Positions 37,101-48,100 of a stretch of DNA of 64,000 nucleotides are shown piece by piece. Position 1 is the stretch's first letter. Every line of letters starts with the position of its first letter. The position numbers and the translations under genes are program-made. Source of the DNA: Planococcus citri (Eukaryota; Arthropoda; Insecta; Hemiptera; Pseudococcidae); the NCBI RefSeq assembly GCF_950023065.1, contig NC_088681.1, positions 15,996,001 through 16,060,000 on the forward strand, given 5' to 3'. Under the pieces are notes generated by a model that was given only the letters and a program-made list of their open reading frames with translations, made no database searches and had not been told where the DNA came from.

Positions 37101-39239
37101 AATCGAGAGCATACTTGCTAAAGAAGTCAATTCGGACGGTTTTTTGTTGCTATTTTTGAGAATCTGCAATTTCTAAAATAATGAATGGTGACTCCAAAAT
37201 GTCTTGAAATCATTTCCAACTCACTCAGGATGTTGAAATTAGGCTATGAAGTAAATATTCGATTTTCTACTTCATTTACTCGGTAAGATTTTGTGAAAAT
37301 TTCAATTTTCAAAAATCTGCTGGAGCCTTTGGAAGTGCTTGAAATTGGTTCAAACCGGTTTCTAATCCGTTCAAATCTGTTTCCAACTGGTTAAAACAGG
37401 TTTCCAATCGGTTGAAACCGGTTTCCAATCGGTTGAAACAGGTTTCCAATCGGTATCAAACCGGTTTCCAATCAGTTCAAACCGGTTTTCAATCGATTCA
37501 AACCTGTTTCCAATCGGTTTAAAGGATCAAATTGCCGTATACACCAAATTTCAGCTTTCTAGGTCAATTTGGTAACTTTTTTTCTTCATTTTTGGCCCAA
37601 AATTCACTTAGATTCGAAAAATGTACATCATCACCTAAAGTTTTTGGTGGTGATATTTTGACATATTTTTTCCATTTGACTGCGTCCTGTTCACAAATTT
37701 TCCTTGCATTTTGTATAATTCCTCCCTAGTGAGAAAAATGCAGCAATGCAGCATACAATTTGGTGAAAGACTCAAGAAGTACACAAAACTTGAAGGTCAA
37801 CTTATTCTAAAGCCATTTCCTCCCAATTTTCAATCTAGTTCACTTTACTCTCCTCCTCATCTTCCAAATTTGATCAAAATTTAAAAAAAAAATCAAAATT
37901 ACATTGGCATGTTTGTCATGCTTTTAATAACACTGATTTCAAATTTCAACTCATTTTTTCGTCACACTGCTTCTAGTCACTTCATTATAGCCCTAATTTT
38001 CAAAAAAATTGCCAAATTGGTGTGACTTAAGGTATTGTTGATTCCGAATTACAGCTCATTTTTTTTTTTTTGATAATAGCCCCTCAAACCTCACAATGAC
38101 CACACAAATTTGTAAAAATAGGAAAATTCACGTTAAAATTTTCTAAAAAGAATCAAGAACAGGTTTTCGGACGCGCTGATTTTCATTTTAAAATTCTTTC
38201 CATACGAAAAAATCGAAATTGAGCCTCTCATCGGAGAACTTGGACCCAAAATATTGAATAATGCTAACAATTTTCGATTTGAGGTCGAACAAATTTCTGA
38301 AGTCAGAATCAACGCCTTTTAAAATCAACATATTGATTAAACCTAAAGTTTTCTGGAGTTTCAAGAGATGCTAATTTCAAATTTCGAATTGATTTTCTCG
38401 ATTCAATCCCTTCCCCCCTTCCCCAAGTGCATCTCAAGAAGATTCCAAATACTATTTCTCATTTTTATTTTATTTAATTTTTTTTGAACCATATTAACTT
38501 TTTCAGAGCAACCTCAAAAATTTTTATTACCAATTTCCCAAAATTTCAAATTATGGTAGATCTTTTTTGAAAATGAGCACCAATGCCTAAAACAACGAAA
38601 ATTTTTTTAAAAAAGTAAAAAAACTCCGAATTTGATAGTTTTTGATCGGAATGACCACATCAACAAAACAAACGCATAAATGTACAAAAATGCGATGAAA
38701 TGAACAGACAGAGATACTCACAAGATGACCATTTTCCGTATCTGCACTGTAGACTCTGAAGCATCTAAAAGAATGGATATTTCGCAGGGCATAATCAGTC
38801 GACTGTAATATCGAAAACACAAATTAAAATATGAAAAATTGCTGTAATTTTGGCAAAAGAATCGAGAAAATGAGTCCTTATTACTCACCAATTTAAACAA
38901 ATACAGGTTAAATATGACTTGAGCTATATTGTAAATAATAATGACTTTATTGATATCGAAAGCTTTACGATTTTTCATCAGCCTTGGCCCCAGTATAAGA
39001 ATAAAGTACAGGTATGCGAATATGATTGTGATAGGAAACCACATAGAATTCATTAGGAACCATGTTTTTACTTTCGGATCTGTAAAAATACAATCGAATA
39101 TTAGTGATCATTATATTTTTAAAAATATGTAGTTACACTGCTCAGATTATGAGCTGAGCTGAGCTGATAATCTGAATTTGATTTACTTACCTCCGAGTCT
39201 TTCGACTTCGTCGTATATTTCTATGATTTTGGAAAACAT
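27934..39239 (-). CDS. ELOVL fatty-acid elongase, gene A (7 coding exons, 285 aa)
   Basis: This is a complete gene model. Coding exons in transcript order are 39191-39239, 38889-39079, 38722-38802, 34444-34500, 34133-34238, 33893-34029 and 27934-28170. They total 858 nt including TGA and encode 285 aa, the normal ELO-family length. Every intron is GT-AG and every junction keeps frame. Visible family motifs are LGPRLMKNRKAF (46-57), LLDT (123-126), the FLHVYHH histidine box (140-146), N-x-x-x-H-x-x-M-Y-x-Y-Y (172-183) and TQMQ (203-206). Several hydrophobic segments fit a multispanning ER membrane protein, and the C-terminus KKIH is a KKxx retrieval signal. ELO proteins condense malonyl-CoA with a long-chain acyl-CoA, the first step of elongation. 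HVYHH (not HXXHH with Q before it) resembles the ELOVL1/4/7 branch; substrate is not deducible. Start: the only ATG upstream of the first donor in a frame that joins exon 2. Introns 3 (4.2 kb) and 6 (5.7 kb) are full of repeats. Gene B is a paralogue. Confidence 0.93.
28930..30450. repeat. foldback-family copy in ELOVL gene A intron 6
   Basis: Family landmarks are 'gatttttgatgaatttttgaaaaatcgaatttcgcc' (29287), 'gggcagttctggagcctccagctgcag' (29928) and the inverted 'ctgctggaggctccagaactgctcaaaac' (30378). The forward-then-inverted order is preserved, with much internal divergence. Confidence 0.6.
31040..31735. repeat. degenerate ~50-60 bp tandem repeat in gene A intron 6
   Basis: Units of the type 'aaattttcaatcaatttttagaattcacattgcctctaaatta' recur about a dozen times with heavy drift. 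Confidence 0.55.
32076..32161. repeat. short tandem duplication
   Basis: 'agcaaatgatattataattc...aactcaatttcagcattattt' occurs twice in direct succession (unit about 42-45 bp). The first copy has a small internal insertion. Confidence 0.75.
32254..32332 (-). ncRNA. tRNA-like (SINE-type) segment in gene A intron 6
   Basis: The minus strand shows A-box TGGCTGAGTGG (32314-32324) and B-box GGTTCGAATCC (32264-32274). The spacing of about 39 bp fits a tRNA with a long variable arm (Leu/Ser type). The acceptor ends do not pair convincingly, so a tRNA-derived retroelement head or tRNA pseudogene is more likely than a functional tRNA. Confidence 0.55.
32405..32505. repeat. tandem duplication of a ~60-bp GC-rich unit
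   Basis: 'agaccgggggtgtaacaggg' plus 'tacaatgaaac' and the variant 'agactgggggtatagcaggg' plus 'tacaatgagc' follow one another. Confidence 0.6.
33893..34029 (-). CDS. ELOVL gene A, coding exon 6
   Basis: It begins with two bases completing Gly162 and runs to Ile207. It contains NSFVHCVMYSYY (172-183), a second highly conserved family motif, and the T-Q-M-Q-I end that joins I-Q-F of exon 7. The acceptor is TGTATTTAG and the donor GTAAGT. It is 137 nt, as in gene B. Confidence 0.93.
34133..34238 (-). CDS. ELOVL gene A, coding exon 5 (histidine box)
   Basis: It encodes residues 127-161 plus one base of codon 162. It contains IFFVMKKKQ followed by SFLHVYHH. The H-x-x-H-H triad (142, 145, 146) is the catalytic box of ELO condensing enzymes. 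The acceptor is TTTGTATAG and the donor GTAAGT. It is 106 nt, identical to gene B. Confidence 0.94.
34444..34500 (-). CDS. ELOVL gene A, coding exon 4
   Basis: It encodes residues 108-126 (ARVANWLFTLNKLMDLLDT) in phase 0. The acceptor is CTTTCACAG and the donor GTAAGT. It carries the conserved K-x-x-D-L-L-D-T motif that precedes the catalytic histidine box. It is 57 nt, as in gene B. Confidence 0.92.
34980..35470. repeat. foldback-family fragment in gene A intron 3
   Basis: It contains 'gagactgaagtgcattttatgatgaatttttgaaaattgaattta' and 'caaattaacctggaaagctgaaattc', the family's left terminal module. A (CTCC)n stretch at 35171-35198 is embedded. Confidence 0.55.
36240..37340. repeat. foldback-family copy in gene A intron 3
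   Basis: Family landmarks include 'ccgttctggagcctccagcg' (36541) and inverted forms such as 'ctagaggctccagaagcgct'. Sequence between them is diverged. Confidence 0.55.
37345..37525. repeat. ~21-bp minisatellite with AACCGGTT palindrome
   Basis: About eight or nine units of the form 'caatcggttgaaaccggttt' follow in tandem with point changes. Each unit contains the palindrome AACCGGTT or its variant. It lies in gene A intron 3, at the inner edge of a foldback-family copy, and seems to be an expansion of that family's 'cgaaaccgtttccaatcg' segment. Confidence 0.85.
38722..38802 (-). CDS. ELOVL gene A, coding exon 3 (diverged luminal loop)
   Basis: It encodes residues 81-107 in phase 0, between acceptor ATATTACAG and donor GTGAGT. 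This is the least conserved exon. Family members usually carry C-x-P-V-D-Y-S here. Gene A shows CFRVYS (94-99), one residue shorter than gene B's CIEIDYS, so the Asp is missing. The flanking D-T-E-x-G is shared with gene B, which supports the exon call. Confidence 0.85.
38889..39079 (-). CDS. ELOVL gene A, coding exon 2
   Basis: It encodes residues 17-80. The acceptor is TTTTTACAG and the donor GTGAGT. It holds the first membrane segment (about 30-46), the family signature LGPRLMKNRKAF and the YNIAQV segment (66-71) that opens the second membrane helix. Its 191-nt length equals that of exon 2 of gene B. Confidence 0.93.
39191..39239 (-). CDS. ELOVL gene A, coding exon 1 (start codon)
   Basis: It encodes residues 1-16 (MFSKIIEIYDEVERLG) plus the first base of codon 17, and ends at a GTAAGT donor. 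The split codon G|AT makes the Asp of the D-P-x-V motif that begins the family's conserved region. No 5' UTR exon could be assigned. Confidence 0.88.
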
Positions 39240-39299
39240 TTGAATTTTCTTTGAATAACACGCGCTGGTCCAATACCCAATTGAATGAAATTTTATCGT

Positions 39300-41240
39300 T
39301 TGTAAATTGAAAGGCTTACATTACGTTGGTATCGTGCACCTATAAGGTTGAGATAAGTATACAATAAGTCAGCTTCAGAGTTGAAATGAATATTTATATA
39401 GAGTTTTTAGGGCTGTATAATAAAAGGACAAGAATATACTTCAGTCTCCTCCTACCCACCGCAAAAAAATGACGCCTGTTACAAGTAATTACATTTAACT
39501 GACATCAGCTTTATACATAATTAAATTATGGACAAAATTTTTGATTTGAGTAAAAATGAGGTGGCCCTTGGACCTGGTGTCAATCAACGCCTTCGAATTG
39601 TCGACAGATAATCACTTCATACCGACGAGTAAGAAAAGCCACCTGTATACGCTTTTTGAAGGCGTTTAGGAATATCATCACATTCATTACAATCAGAAAC
39701 ATGCATTATTCTTACTTTAGGTCGTATTCGAATCAAGGCAAGTAACACGTATAACCAGAGATGAACGCAAAAAAAATCTAATTTGTCGTCAAAACGCCTC
39801 TTCCTATTAGGTTTTTAACCCTTCAAGGTAAAACAGGTGTAACAATAAAAAACACTTAGGCCTAGATGCACAGACCCTTACAGACTTGAGGAGTTATTTT
39901 TATAAATTCGAAGAAGAACAGAAAGACATTCGAATTCTATTACGGTAATTGCAATTTTACAGAACTTGTTTGAATGGTAGAGAAAAAGAACGAATGATAG
40001 AACAGAAAAAAATGACTGAATTTTTAAAACTACGAGTATAATCGAATAGCATTTGTATAAAATTATGAAAATTTGTACGTATTTTACACCGAGCAAACAA
40101 CAGTCTTATTTCCAAGTTGATCGAGATTTGCATATACTCGTACGATTACGAAACAACCATTAGGCCAATCTGAAAAACTAAAAACATGGCACGAGGAATC
40201 GAACATATCGCCTACTTTGCATTTTATGCATAGAATATGACCTTTCCATAATTCACGAAAAATGATAACATGGGTATAAAAGTGTACTACATGATTTTTA
40301 TGATTCGACAATTTTTTGCAACATTGTTTTTATGATTTACAAGAATTTTAGGGTTTGCTTTGTAATTATTATCGCTCCCTTTAAGTATCTAGACCCCTTC
40401 TAGCTTTCAAAGGGCATTCAGTTTTATGGTATTGCAGCAACGATGTGAATTCTTTTCAATTTTAGGTCTCTCTCATAGTGCTAGTAGAGGCCCCAAATTT
40501 GATCATCTTAAAATTTCCCACTCTCTAGATAATTTATAAATCCTTCCTAGAAAAAGGAAGAAATTCGAGGGTATTCTTCGAAGAAAATTTGACATTCATT
40601 ATAAATTCTACAATTCAAAATTTCAATGACAATTTCTGAGAAATCGCCATTTTTGATATGAGAGTGATAAAAAAGTAAAAAACGTTCTTTTCCTATTGCT
40701 CGTTGAAAATATCTTTCATCATTTTTCGAAAATGGACGATGAATCTATCAATAAAAATTCAATCGTGATTATTTTTTTGTGGGATTGTGGGTCTACAGAA
40801 AAAAAAAAATTCTCCGCCTCAAGTAATTCAAAAGATACTGAAAAATCTAAATAGTGTAGGCAAATTAGCATGTTTTTTTGAAAAATGAAAACAAAAGAGA
40901 TTGCTTAGCCCCTCTCTCTCCAAAAAAAGATTTTCCTCATTTTCTCACTTCCTTCCTCCTTAATTTATGATTCATAAATGTGTTGTTTTTATTCAAAAAA
41001 ATAATTATGCAGTTTTGTAGCATTTTTCACATATTATGTGCTGTTGAGAGGAGAAGGGAGGAGAAGGGGTAGATTTTTGTGTTGTTAATCAACAATCTTG
41101 AAAGTGGACAGAAACTAAATTTTTGGTGACCCTATTTAATTATTTTTCTAAATCGCAGGAAAAGAATTCGAAGGAAATGATGAAGATTGAAATTTTACTA
41201 GAAGGGCGAAGGCTGGAAATCGGCTGAAAATTTATTTATT
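39300..41240. other. upstream flank of gene A, no promoter assignable
   Basis: AT-rich with no recognisable exon. 5' UTR and promoter of gene A should lie here or further upstream, but no convincing TATA/initiator pair or UTR exon could be fixed. Confidence 0.3.
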
Positions 41241-41841
41241 TTTTATACGCGATTGAAAGCTTGGCTTGCATCAAGAAAAGCTGCAGAGCAAATTTTTTTT
41301 ATCTTTGAGAGATTTGTAGACGATGTACTTGCTGAATAGTATTGTGTTTCAAATGAAATCCGATTGGTGGTTTGGAATCAGCCTTCTATTTTTCAGAATT
41401 GGCCATAGCTTTTGTAAAGTTAGTTTTTCAAAGATTTTAGATAGTTTTGGCAATAAGCTGATAGGTCTGTACGATGAGGTTTCATGTTCTGGATTTCCTG
41501 GCTTATTGAGAATAACTTTGGCATACTTCCATTGGTTGAGATGGAATCCAGATGTAAGTATCATGTTAAAAATTTGAGTAATATACCAAATCAGCAGAGG
41601 TGGAAATTCTTCGATGATTTTTCTGTCAATTTTGTCATATCCAGATGATTTCTTGTTTTTAATTTGTTTAACAATAATTCGGCTAACTTCGTCAATTGTG
41701 ATTTTTGGTATTTGAGTGTTGTTACATTCTGTAGCAGATATATGTTGGTGGTGATGTACAGGTAGATGAGATTTGAATTGTTTTTCAAGGTGGTCAGAAA
41801 AGATTTTGGCTTTTTCAGATGCACTGCGTGTGCATGCCCAT

Positions 41842-43710
41842 TAGGGTGAGTCAGCTTTATATGGGAATTTTTTCACTTTTTCAAAGTCTTACCCCCTAAA
41901 AGTGTTAATTTATGATTGAAAAGACATCATATAAAATTTCAGCTCAAAAAAATAATATTTACTGGTGGCGCAGAAGAGTTGAATGTTGAGAAGGTAGGAG
42001 CATGTCAAGCAAAAACTTCCCACAGTTGCGCGCCAGCCAGTGCAAATGTAGCATTGCATTCCATTGTTGGATTGAAGCAGTCTTACAAAACGTTACCCCC
42101 CCCCCTACAATGCATCATAACTAAGTCTAGTCCTTGGTAGGATTTTTAAGATGTTATTAATGAAGATTCAATAACAATTTTTCAATTTCACAGCTCACTG
42201 AAAGTGGAAATATGAAAGATTTGAAAAGTAAAGAAAAAAGTATGAATTTGAGGCTTTATTCTAATATTCTATTCTTCTCAGCAACTGTAGGAAAAAAATG
42301 TGGGTAATGTAGGTTAGGGTGGTTCAAAGAACAATAGAAAAAATTTTGTTTCAATTTTTTGAGCTTACCCCCTAGAAGTGTTCCATTTGGTCAGAAAACA
42401 CTTGACAAAAAATTTCAGATTAAAAAAATAATATTTAGAGGTTGCGCATGCGAGTTAAATGTTGAGAAGGTATGAGCGTGTCGACTGTCGAGCAAAAACT
42501 TCCCACAGTTGCGTGCCAGGAAACGCAGCGTTGAGTCCCCTCGTTGGATCGAAGCAGATTACAACACGTTATCCCCTCTACAATGCATGATAAGTAAGTC
42601 TAGTCCTTGGTGAGCTTTTTAAGATGTTATTAATGATGAGTCGACGACAATTTTTCAATTCTGAAGATCACTGAAGATGAAAATATAACATATGAAAGGT
42701 TTGAAAAGTAAAGAAAAAAGTATGAGTATGAATTTGAGGTTGTATTATCCTATTCTACTTTGAAACCAAAGGGAAACAATTTATGGGATAAATTTACGTT
42801 GAAATATGAATATTTTATGAGATTCAGCACTTCTAGCTGATTAGTTGACGTTTTATCAACTATTATCAATTAAGAGCTATTACTTAGTAAAAATGGAATT
42901 TTTTGATTTCTAAATTCCACAATTCGGGTTCAAATGAATTCTACAGCCAAAAAATCATAATCAATACTTTGGAAACTGAACTGTTTTAAGAACCCCAAAA
43001 AATTGGTATCACTTAATAAGTTGTAGTGGGGATGCCACTCTCAGTACAGTTGCGTAGAATCAACCCCATTAAGCTTCGTTGCATTTCCCACGGCACTGTT
43101 GTGGGAAGTACCTATTGTGCTTTTGCGCGCTTGTAGCTCTCAACATTCAACACTTGGCGCGACCTCTAAATATTATCATTTTTCAACAAAATTTTTATGG
43201 TGTCATTTTTTCATCAAAAGGAACAAAATTAGGGGGTAAGACCTTAAGATTTCAAAAAAAAAAATGTTACATGAACCACCCTCATGTAGGTATAGGATAA
43301 ATTTACATTGAAAATATGACTGTTTTATAAGATTCAGCACTTCAAGTTGGTGTTTTACAACTATTGTTAATTTTAAAGCTGTTACTTAGTGAAAATGGAA
43401 TGTTTTGATTTCTAAATTCCACAATTCGAGTTCAAATGAATTTCACAGCCGGATGCCGCTCTTGCTATAGTTGCGCGGAATGAACCCCCTCAAGTTTCTT
43501 TGCGTTTCCCACAGCGCCATCGTGGGAAGTATTGGGCTTGCCCACGCTAGTAGCTCTCAACATTCAACGCTTGTGCGCCACCTCTAAATATTAATATTTT
43601 TCAACAAAAATTTAAGGAGTTCCATTTGAACCAAAGATGATCATTTTAAGCGGGTAAGACTCCAATATTTCAAAAAAAAAAAAAAAAAAAATGCAACCTG
43701 ACTCACCCTA
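41842..43710. mobile_element. hAT-like MITE (outer), inserted in the LINE
   Basis: The ends read TAGGGTGAGTCAG (41842) and CTGACTCACCCTA (to 43710). They are flanked by 8-bp direct repeats ATGCCCAT (41834-41841) and GTGCCCAT (43711-43718), one mismatch. An 8-bp duplication with the n-T-n-n-n-n-A-n pattern and a TAGGGTG terminus fit the hAT superfamily. The arms are further complementary for about 200 bp ('aataatattta..ggtggcgca', 'gttgaatgttgaga', 'ttcccacag'). No transposase frame. Confidence 0.85.
42315..43283. mobile_element. hAT-like MITE (inner), inserted in the outer MITE
   Basis: It is 969 bp, with TAGGGTGGTTCA at the left and TGAACCACCCTC at the right (one terminal mismatch). The 8-bp target duplications ATGTAGGT are perfect (42307-42314 and 43284-43291). 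The interior is homologous to the outer element over most of its length, so this is the same family inserted into a relative. No transposase. Confidence 0.88.
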
Positions 43711-44069
43711 GTGCCCATTCCCTATTCTCTTGTCTTGAAAGTGGTATTGATTGTTTTGGTCTTTTAAGGTGTTTTGTTATTTTCCAAAGAGAAAAATATG
43801 TGGCTGAAAATGGAGAAATTCAACTTGGCGATGATAATTCAGTAGCCACAAAAACACATAACGAAATTTCCTTAGATGAGACCTCTCAAAGTTTCCATCT
43901 CCAATTTGAATGGGCAAGAAGACCACGATTCTTGGAAAGAGCGTGGTCTGAAACCCTCATTGCCAAAATTTCAGCTGCCCGAATTGATTTTTAAATTTCT
44001 GAAAATTTGGAATGTATGTTTAAAAAAAAGTATTATTATTAGGGTAGATTACAAAAAAAAAAAAAAAAT

Positions 44070-44560
44070 GTTGGAGGATTTTGACCAAATTCAGTGGAGA
44101 TCTTGACTATGAGTTGAAAATCACTCAGAAATTTTTTTAGCTCCGGGGATGCTCCTGGAGGAGAGATATGGGTCTTTAGAGAGGGGGCACTTTTGAAAAA
44201 TTGGTGTTTTTTTGGCCTAACCCCCACGCAACCTGTTCTGAGAAAAATGGCCCAGTTACGAAAGATGATATTCGAGATTTTAAATCCAAGACCGAGCAGT
44301 TGAAAATTTACAAATCGCTTATGTTTGGGTGAATTCATGTTTTGAAAATTTCCCAGTCATTTTTCCTAAAACAGGTTGTGCGGGGGAAAGGGCGAAAAAA
44401 CCACCCAGTTTTCAAAAATTCTCCCTCTTTCAGAAATCATATCTCTCCTCCAGGGGCATCTACAGATCTAAAAAAATTTTCTGAGTGACTTTCAAGTTTT
44501 TTCATCTCATAATTAAGGTGTCTACTAAATTTGGTTCAAATTCTCCAAAAAATTTTTCAG
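44070..44560. repeat. long imperfect inverted repeat (~200-bp arms)
   Basis: The left arm (about 44090-44270: 'ttgaaaatcactcagaaattttttta', 'gatgctcctggaggagagat', 'acctgttctgag') is mirrored by the right arm (about 44350-44560: 'aaacaggttgtgcggg', 'atctctcctccaggggcatc', 'ttttctgagtgactttcaag'). The centre is near 44310. Similar words occur at about 1040-1240 ('aactgggccacc', 'aggggcacctttgaagct'). Confidence 0.7.
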
Positions 44561-44599
44561 GATCCACCCAAATATACCTGTAAAAATAATGAAAACGAG

Positions 44600-45130
44600 T
44601 CCTGAAATTAATATCAACTCCCTCGCGAACGGAATTTCATCATTTTCGGTCATTCTGGAGCCTCCAGCCTGAGTTTTCGATTTCACTAGAATTTTAAAAT
44701 TCCTCCAGAAGATGTGGAAATTAATTTGAGCAGTTGAAAAAAATGGAGTAGGGCCAATTCTCAACCTATTTAACGAGTTCATCTACATTTTAAGCTGATT
44801 TCTGGGGGGGAGGGGGCATCTCAAACGCGTTATTTTTTAATGGAATTTTATGAGGAAAAAAATTCAAAAAATCCAAACTTTTCTGTTTGTAGAGAAAGTT
44901 TTGAAATTTGAAGTAATTACTGTATTTTGTCTAAGACCAACACACCAATTTGAATTTTCCCATTTCAAGTAATTCTGGAACCTCCAGCGCGATTTTCGAT
45001 TTCTCCAGAACTTTGAAATTTTTCCAAAAGGAGTGAAAATAAAATTAGACAGCTAAAAATCGGGTTGTGGCTTATTCTCGATTTGCTCAATGGGTTTATC
45101 CACATTTCAGCCCATTTCCAGGAGGACATC
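44600..45130. repeat. two diverged tandem copies, foldback-family related
   Basis: 'cattctggagcctccagcctgagttttcgatttc' (44652) and 'aattctggaacctccagcgcgattttcgatttc' (44970) head two parallel copies, each followed by 'tttgaaattttt/cc' and 'agcagttgaaaa'-type sequence. Confidence 0.5.
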
Positions 45131-48100
45131 TCAAAAGTGGGAGTTTTTTTACCAGCATTCTGCAGCTATGTTGCCTTGTTAGTTTTTTTGACAGGTGTGA
45201 ATTCGAATTTCTTTTTCTTTGATCCGTAATATGGCATTTCGATTACTTTTTCCAAAAATTCAATTCAATAGTAGCTCAGTGGGACTTCTAATTTTCACGT
45301 TGGACAACTTCGAACAGGTGTGAGAAGACCTACCTCTCAAAGTACATATTATTTAAAATTCTAACATAGGTAAATTATTTCGTTCGAATGAAGGAATATC
45401 ACAAAGAAATGATTAAAGGGATGCGATAAATAATATTAGATTTGTAAATTACCTCGTATGGATTTTTATTTTTAGAAAATCAAAAAACTAGTAAACGTAT
45501 CAACGATTGACGATTCCTTGTCATTAAAACTTGCAAAATTACGAACAAGAAGGCATAAATTACGAAAACTGAACAATAAAAAATAATGTAAAAAATCTTT
45601 TTAAAATGAAATAAATTTGCCATAATCATAAAAAAAAAAAAAAAAACTTGATAACAAATATCTAGTTCCACAAATTTTGATAAAACTTAAGAAAAAATAT
45701 TAAAATTCTAAAAATAAAATTTTTTACAAAATGAAAAACCGTTTTCGAAAATAAATTTATTGTCGAAAAACAGCTTGTAATTGAAAATGTTTGATGATTT
45801 TCTTCATGATTTATCACAAAGTTGATATTACAAAATGGCCATAAAATGTTTTTTGAACTCGTTTAATCACTGTAACGATCAATCTTGAATCACAGAACTA
45901 CACAACTCAATCAATTTCAAACTTCAAGGAAAGTTTTTTCAAAAAATTTCCATAACACTTGAATATGCCATCAGCCATCACTTACTGAAAAATATCAGCT
46001 TATTTACACCATTTTTTCAAATCCATAAAAAATTTTCCACGTCAGAGAAATCACCTGCCCGTATAAAGGAAGTTCAAAGATACAAGTAGGTATAGTTCAG
46101 GGACACTGGCTGTTTTTAAAATATAAATAAAAAAATATAGTTGAATGTGGACAATTGTTTTCAATCTAAACCGACCATCAACCATATTCAAGATAGGTAC
46201 TCTTCATTTTGTCCTCATGGGTAGAGCAACTCTGTACAAGTATCTCGTACATTCACCCTGTCACTCTCTTTCTTCCTATTTTACACCTACATCGAAATGC
46301 AATGTGAAAAAATTACTCTACCTTTTTTTTTTCCTTGAAGAGAAACTAGGTACTGAACTACCGACGCTGATTTCTCACTGGACGACGAACAACTAGGCTA
46401 AGGACGATTAAAAATGCTCGATTTTTCGAAACAGCAGAGTAAAAAACATTAAAATTCGCACCATTCAATTCACTTATTCCCATAAACAAATTTGGAAAAT
46501 AGCACAAAAAAATTAACAAAAATCAAAACTGAGAAAACTGAGCTTTTCGCGAAAAAACTATTGTAAAACTGGGATACACCGTTATAATAATTATTCTCAC
46601 CACTACATCGATTATTTTAGTCTAGCGAATAGAAAATTCGAATCGAAAATTTAAGTCGAAATTTACATATGTATTTGAAAACTTCCTACAATCAAAGTAA
46701 CACCAAAGTCAAGGTTGCTAAAAGAGAAGCGGAGGTGAAAAAGAAAAACGCAACGACCGACGATCTAGTACACACAATGTTTTATATTTTATCAACTTTT
46801 CTCTGTCAGAATGCGTTGAGCTAAAAAAAAATCCACACTGATCAGAAAACTATTGACCTTAGTTGAAGATCGCGGAAAACATCGAAACACAATCAGCATT
46901 ACAAGATGACGAGAATTATACATAAGATGCTTTTTTCTCTCTCTGTCTTCGCTTTCGTTTTAGCTGAATTAATTATTACGCAACACCTGAGGCTAATATT
47001 TGCCATTACCTACCATATATATAAAAAACATGCACCAGCTGGTCACGATAATGTGTGATTTGTGTAATTAAATAGATACTTTTTGCGATGTGTTAGGTAT
47101 ACTATTCATTCAAAAACTATACCTGAGGAATCTTCTTCAGAAGTGAGTGGCCTTCGTAATCGTGAATAATATAATACTCGTACGTAAACAAACGATTTGA
47201 TCTAATAAAAAATGTACATAGAGAGGTAAATACTTACGTATGTAGATGTACATTTATACGAGTATTTTTATCAATTTTGCAGAATTTGTCTGCAGAGACA
47301 ATAACCCGATCTGGGTTCAAAGGGTCAAAAAATGTGCAGCCAAAATGTAAAATGAAAATGAACAATAATTATGCGCTGTTTTATAGTTTGCACATCATCT
47401 AAGTTTGGAATTATAGCAGCGAGTCTTCGGTTCGTGAAAATTCTTTTGCCTCTACTGAATCAACTTTCGTACGAATACTACAAAATATTTTCACTTTCGA
47501 GTAGTTGATTGATTAATTTGTTCGTAAGTACATAATTATACTTTTAATCTCGATACGTAGTCTTTCGGTTGTTCAAGTCAGCTTGGTGATGGCTATTTTA
47601 ACTGAGAGAATTTTCCAAATACTTAGGCCTTTGACGTAGAAATGAAACAGAAATGATCTATTGATTTCAGTTTTCGACTTTTGGAGTACCTATTTTCAAA
47701 AATTCAAAATTGGCACATTGCTATCAAAAAAAAAATTTAATTAAATTGAAATGCGAATCCGAGGCAAGAAACGAGAATTCGGTTAGTACCCCCCCTCCTT
47801 TTTTGATCTGCTGAAGTAAAAGGGGGCTGTTTCCAGCCGTTCTGGAGTCTCCAGTGAATTTTTGTGAATATTCCAGTTTTCAAAAAATCCCATGAAAAGA
47901 GCCCAAAATGGAATTAAATTTGAGAAATCATCTCTAGTTTTGATAAAATAAGATGGAGTTTCCGACAACCCCCTTCTCCTCACCCCACTATTTTGTTGTG
48001 GAGAAGGCCAGTTGTAGGGGGAGGAAAGGTAATTTTCGTTTGCTAAGTGTTTTTTTTGGTTGAAAATCTACCTACAAATTGGACTGTTCCAAAATTAAGA

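Larger units (their letters stand above)
41243..43800 (-). pseudogene. LINE reverse-transcriptase remnant, split by a nested MITE
   Basis: On the minus strand (43800 to 43719, then 41833 to 41243) a Jockey-like ORF2 is readable. It starts SLWKITKHLKRPKQSIP, then E-N-R-E-W-A, then EKAKIFSDHLEK. Further on come K-N-K-K-S-S-G-Y-D (RT N-terminal motif), Y-R-P-I-S-L-L, I-P-N-H-Q and, after a stop and frameshift, A-A-F-L-D-A-S-Q-A-F-N-R-V. That last segment is RT motif A, with Asn for the second acidic residue. It is truncated at both ends and dead. Excising the MITE and one target duplication leaves the frame open across the junction. Confidence 0.85.
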
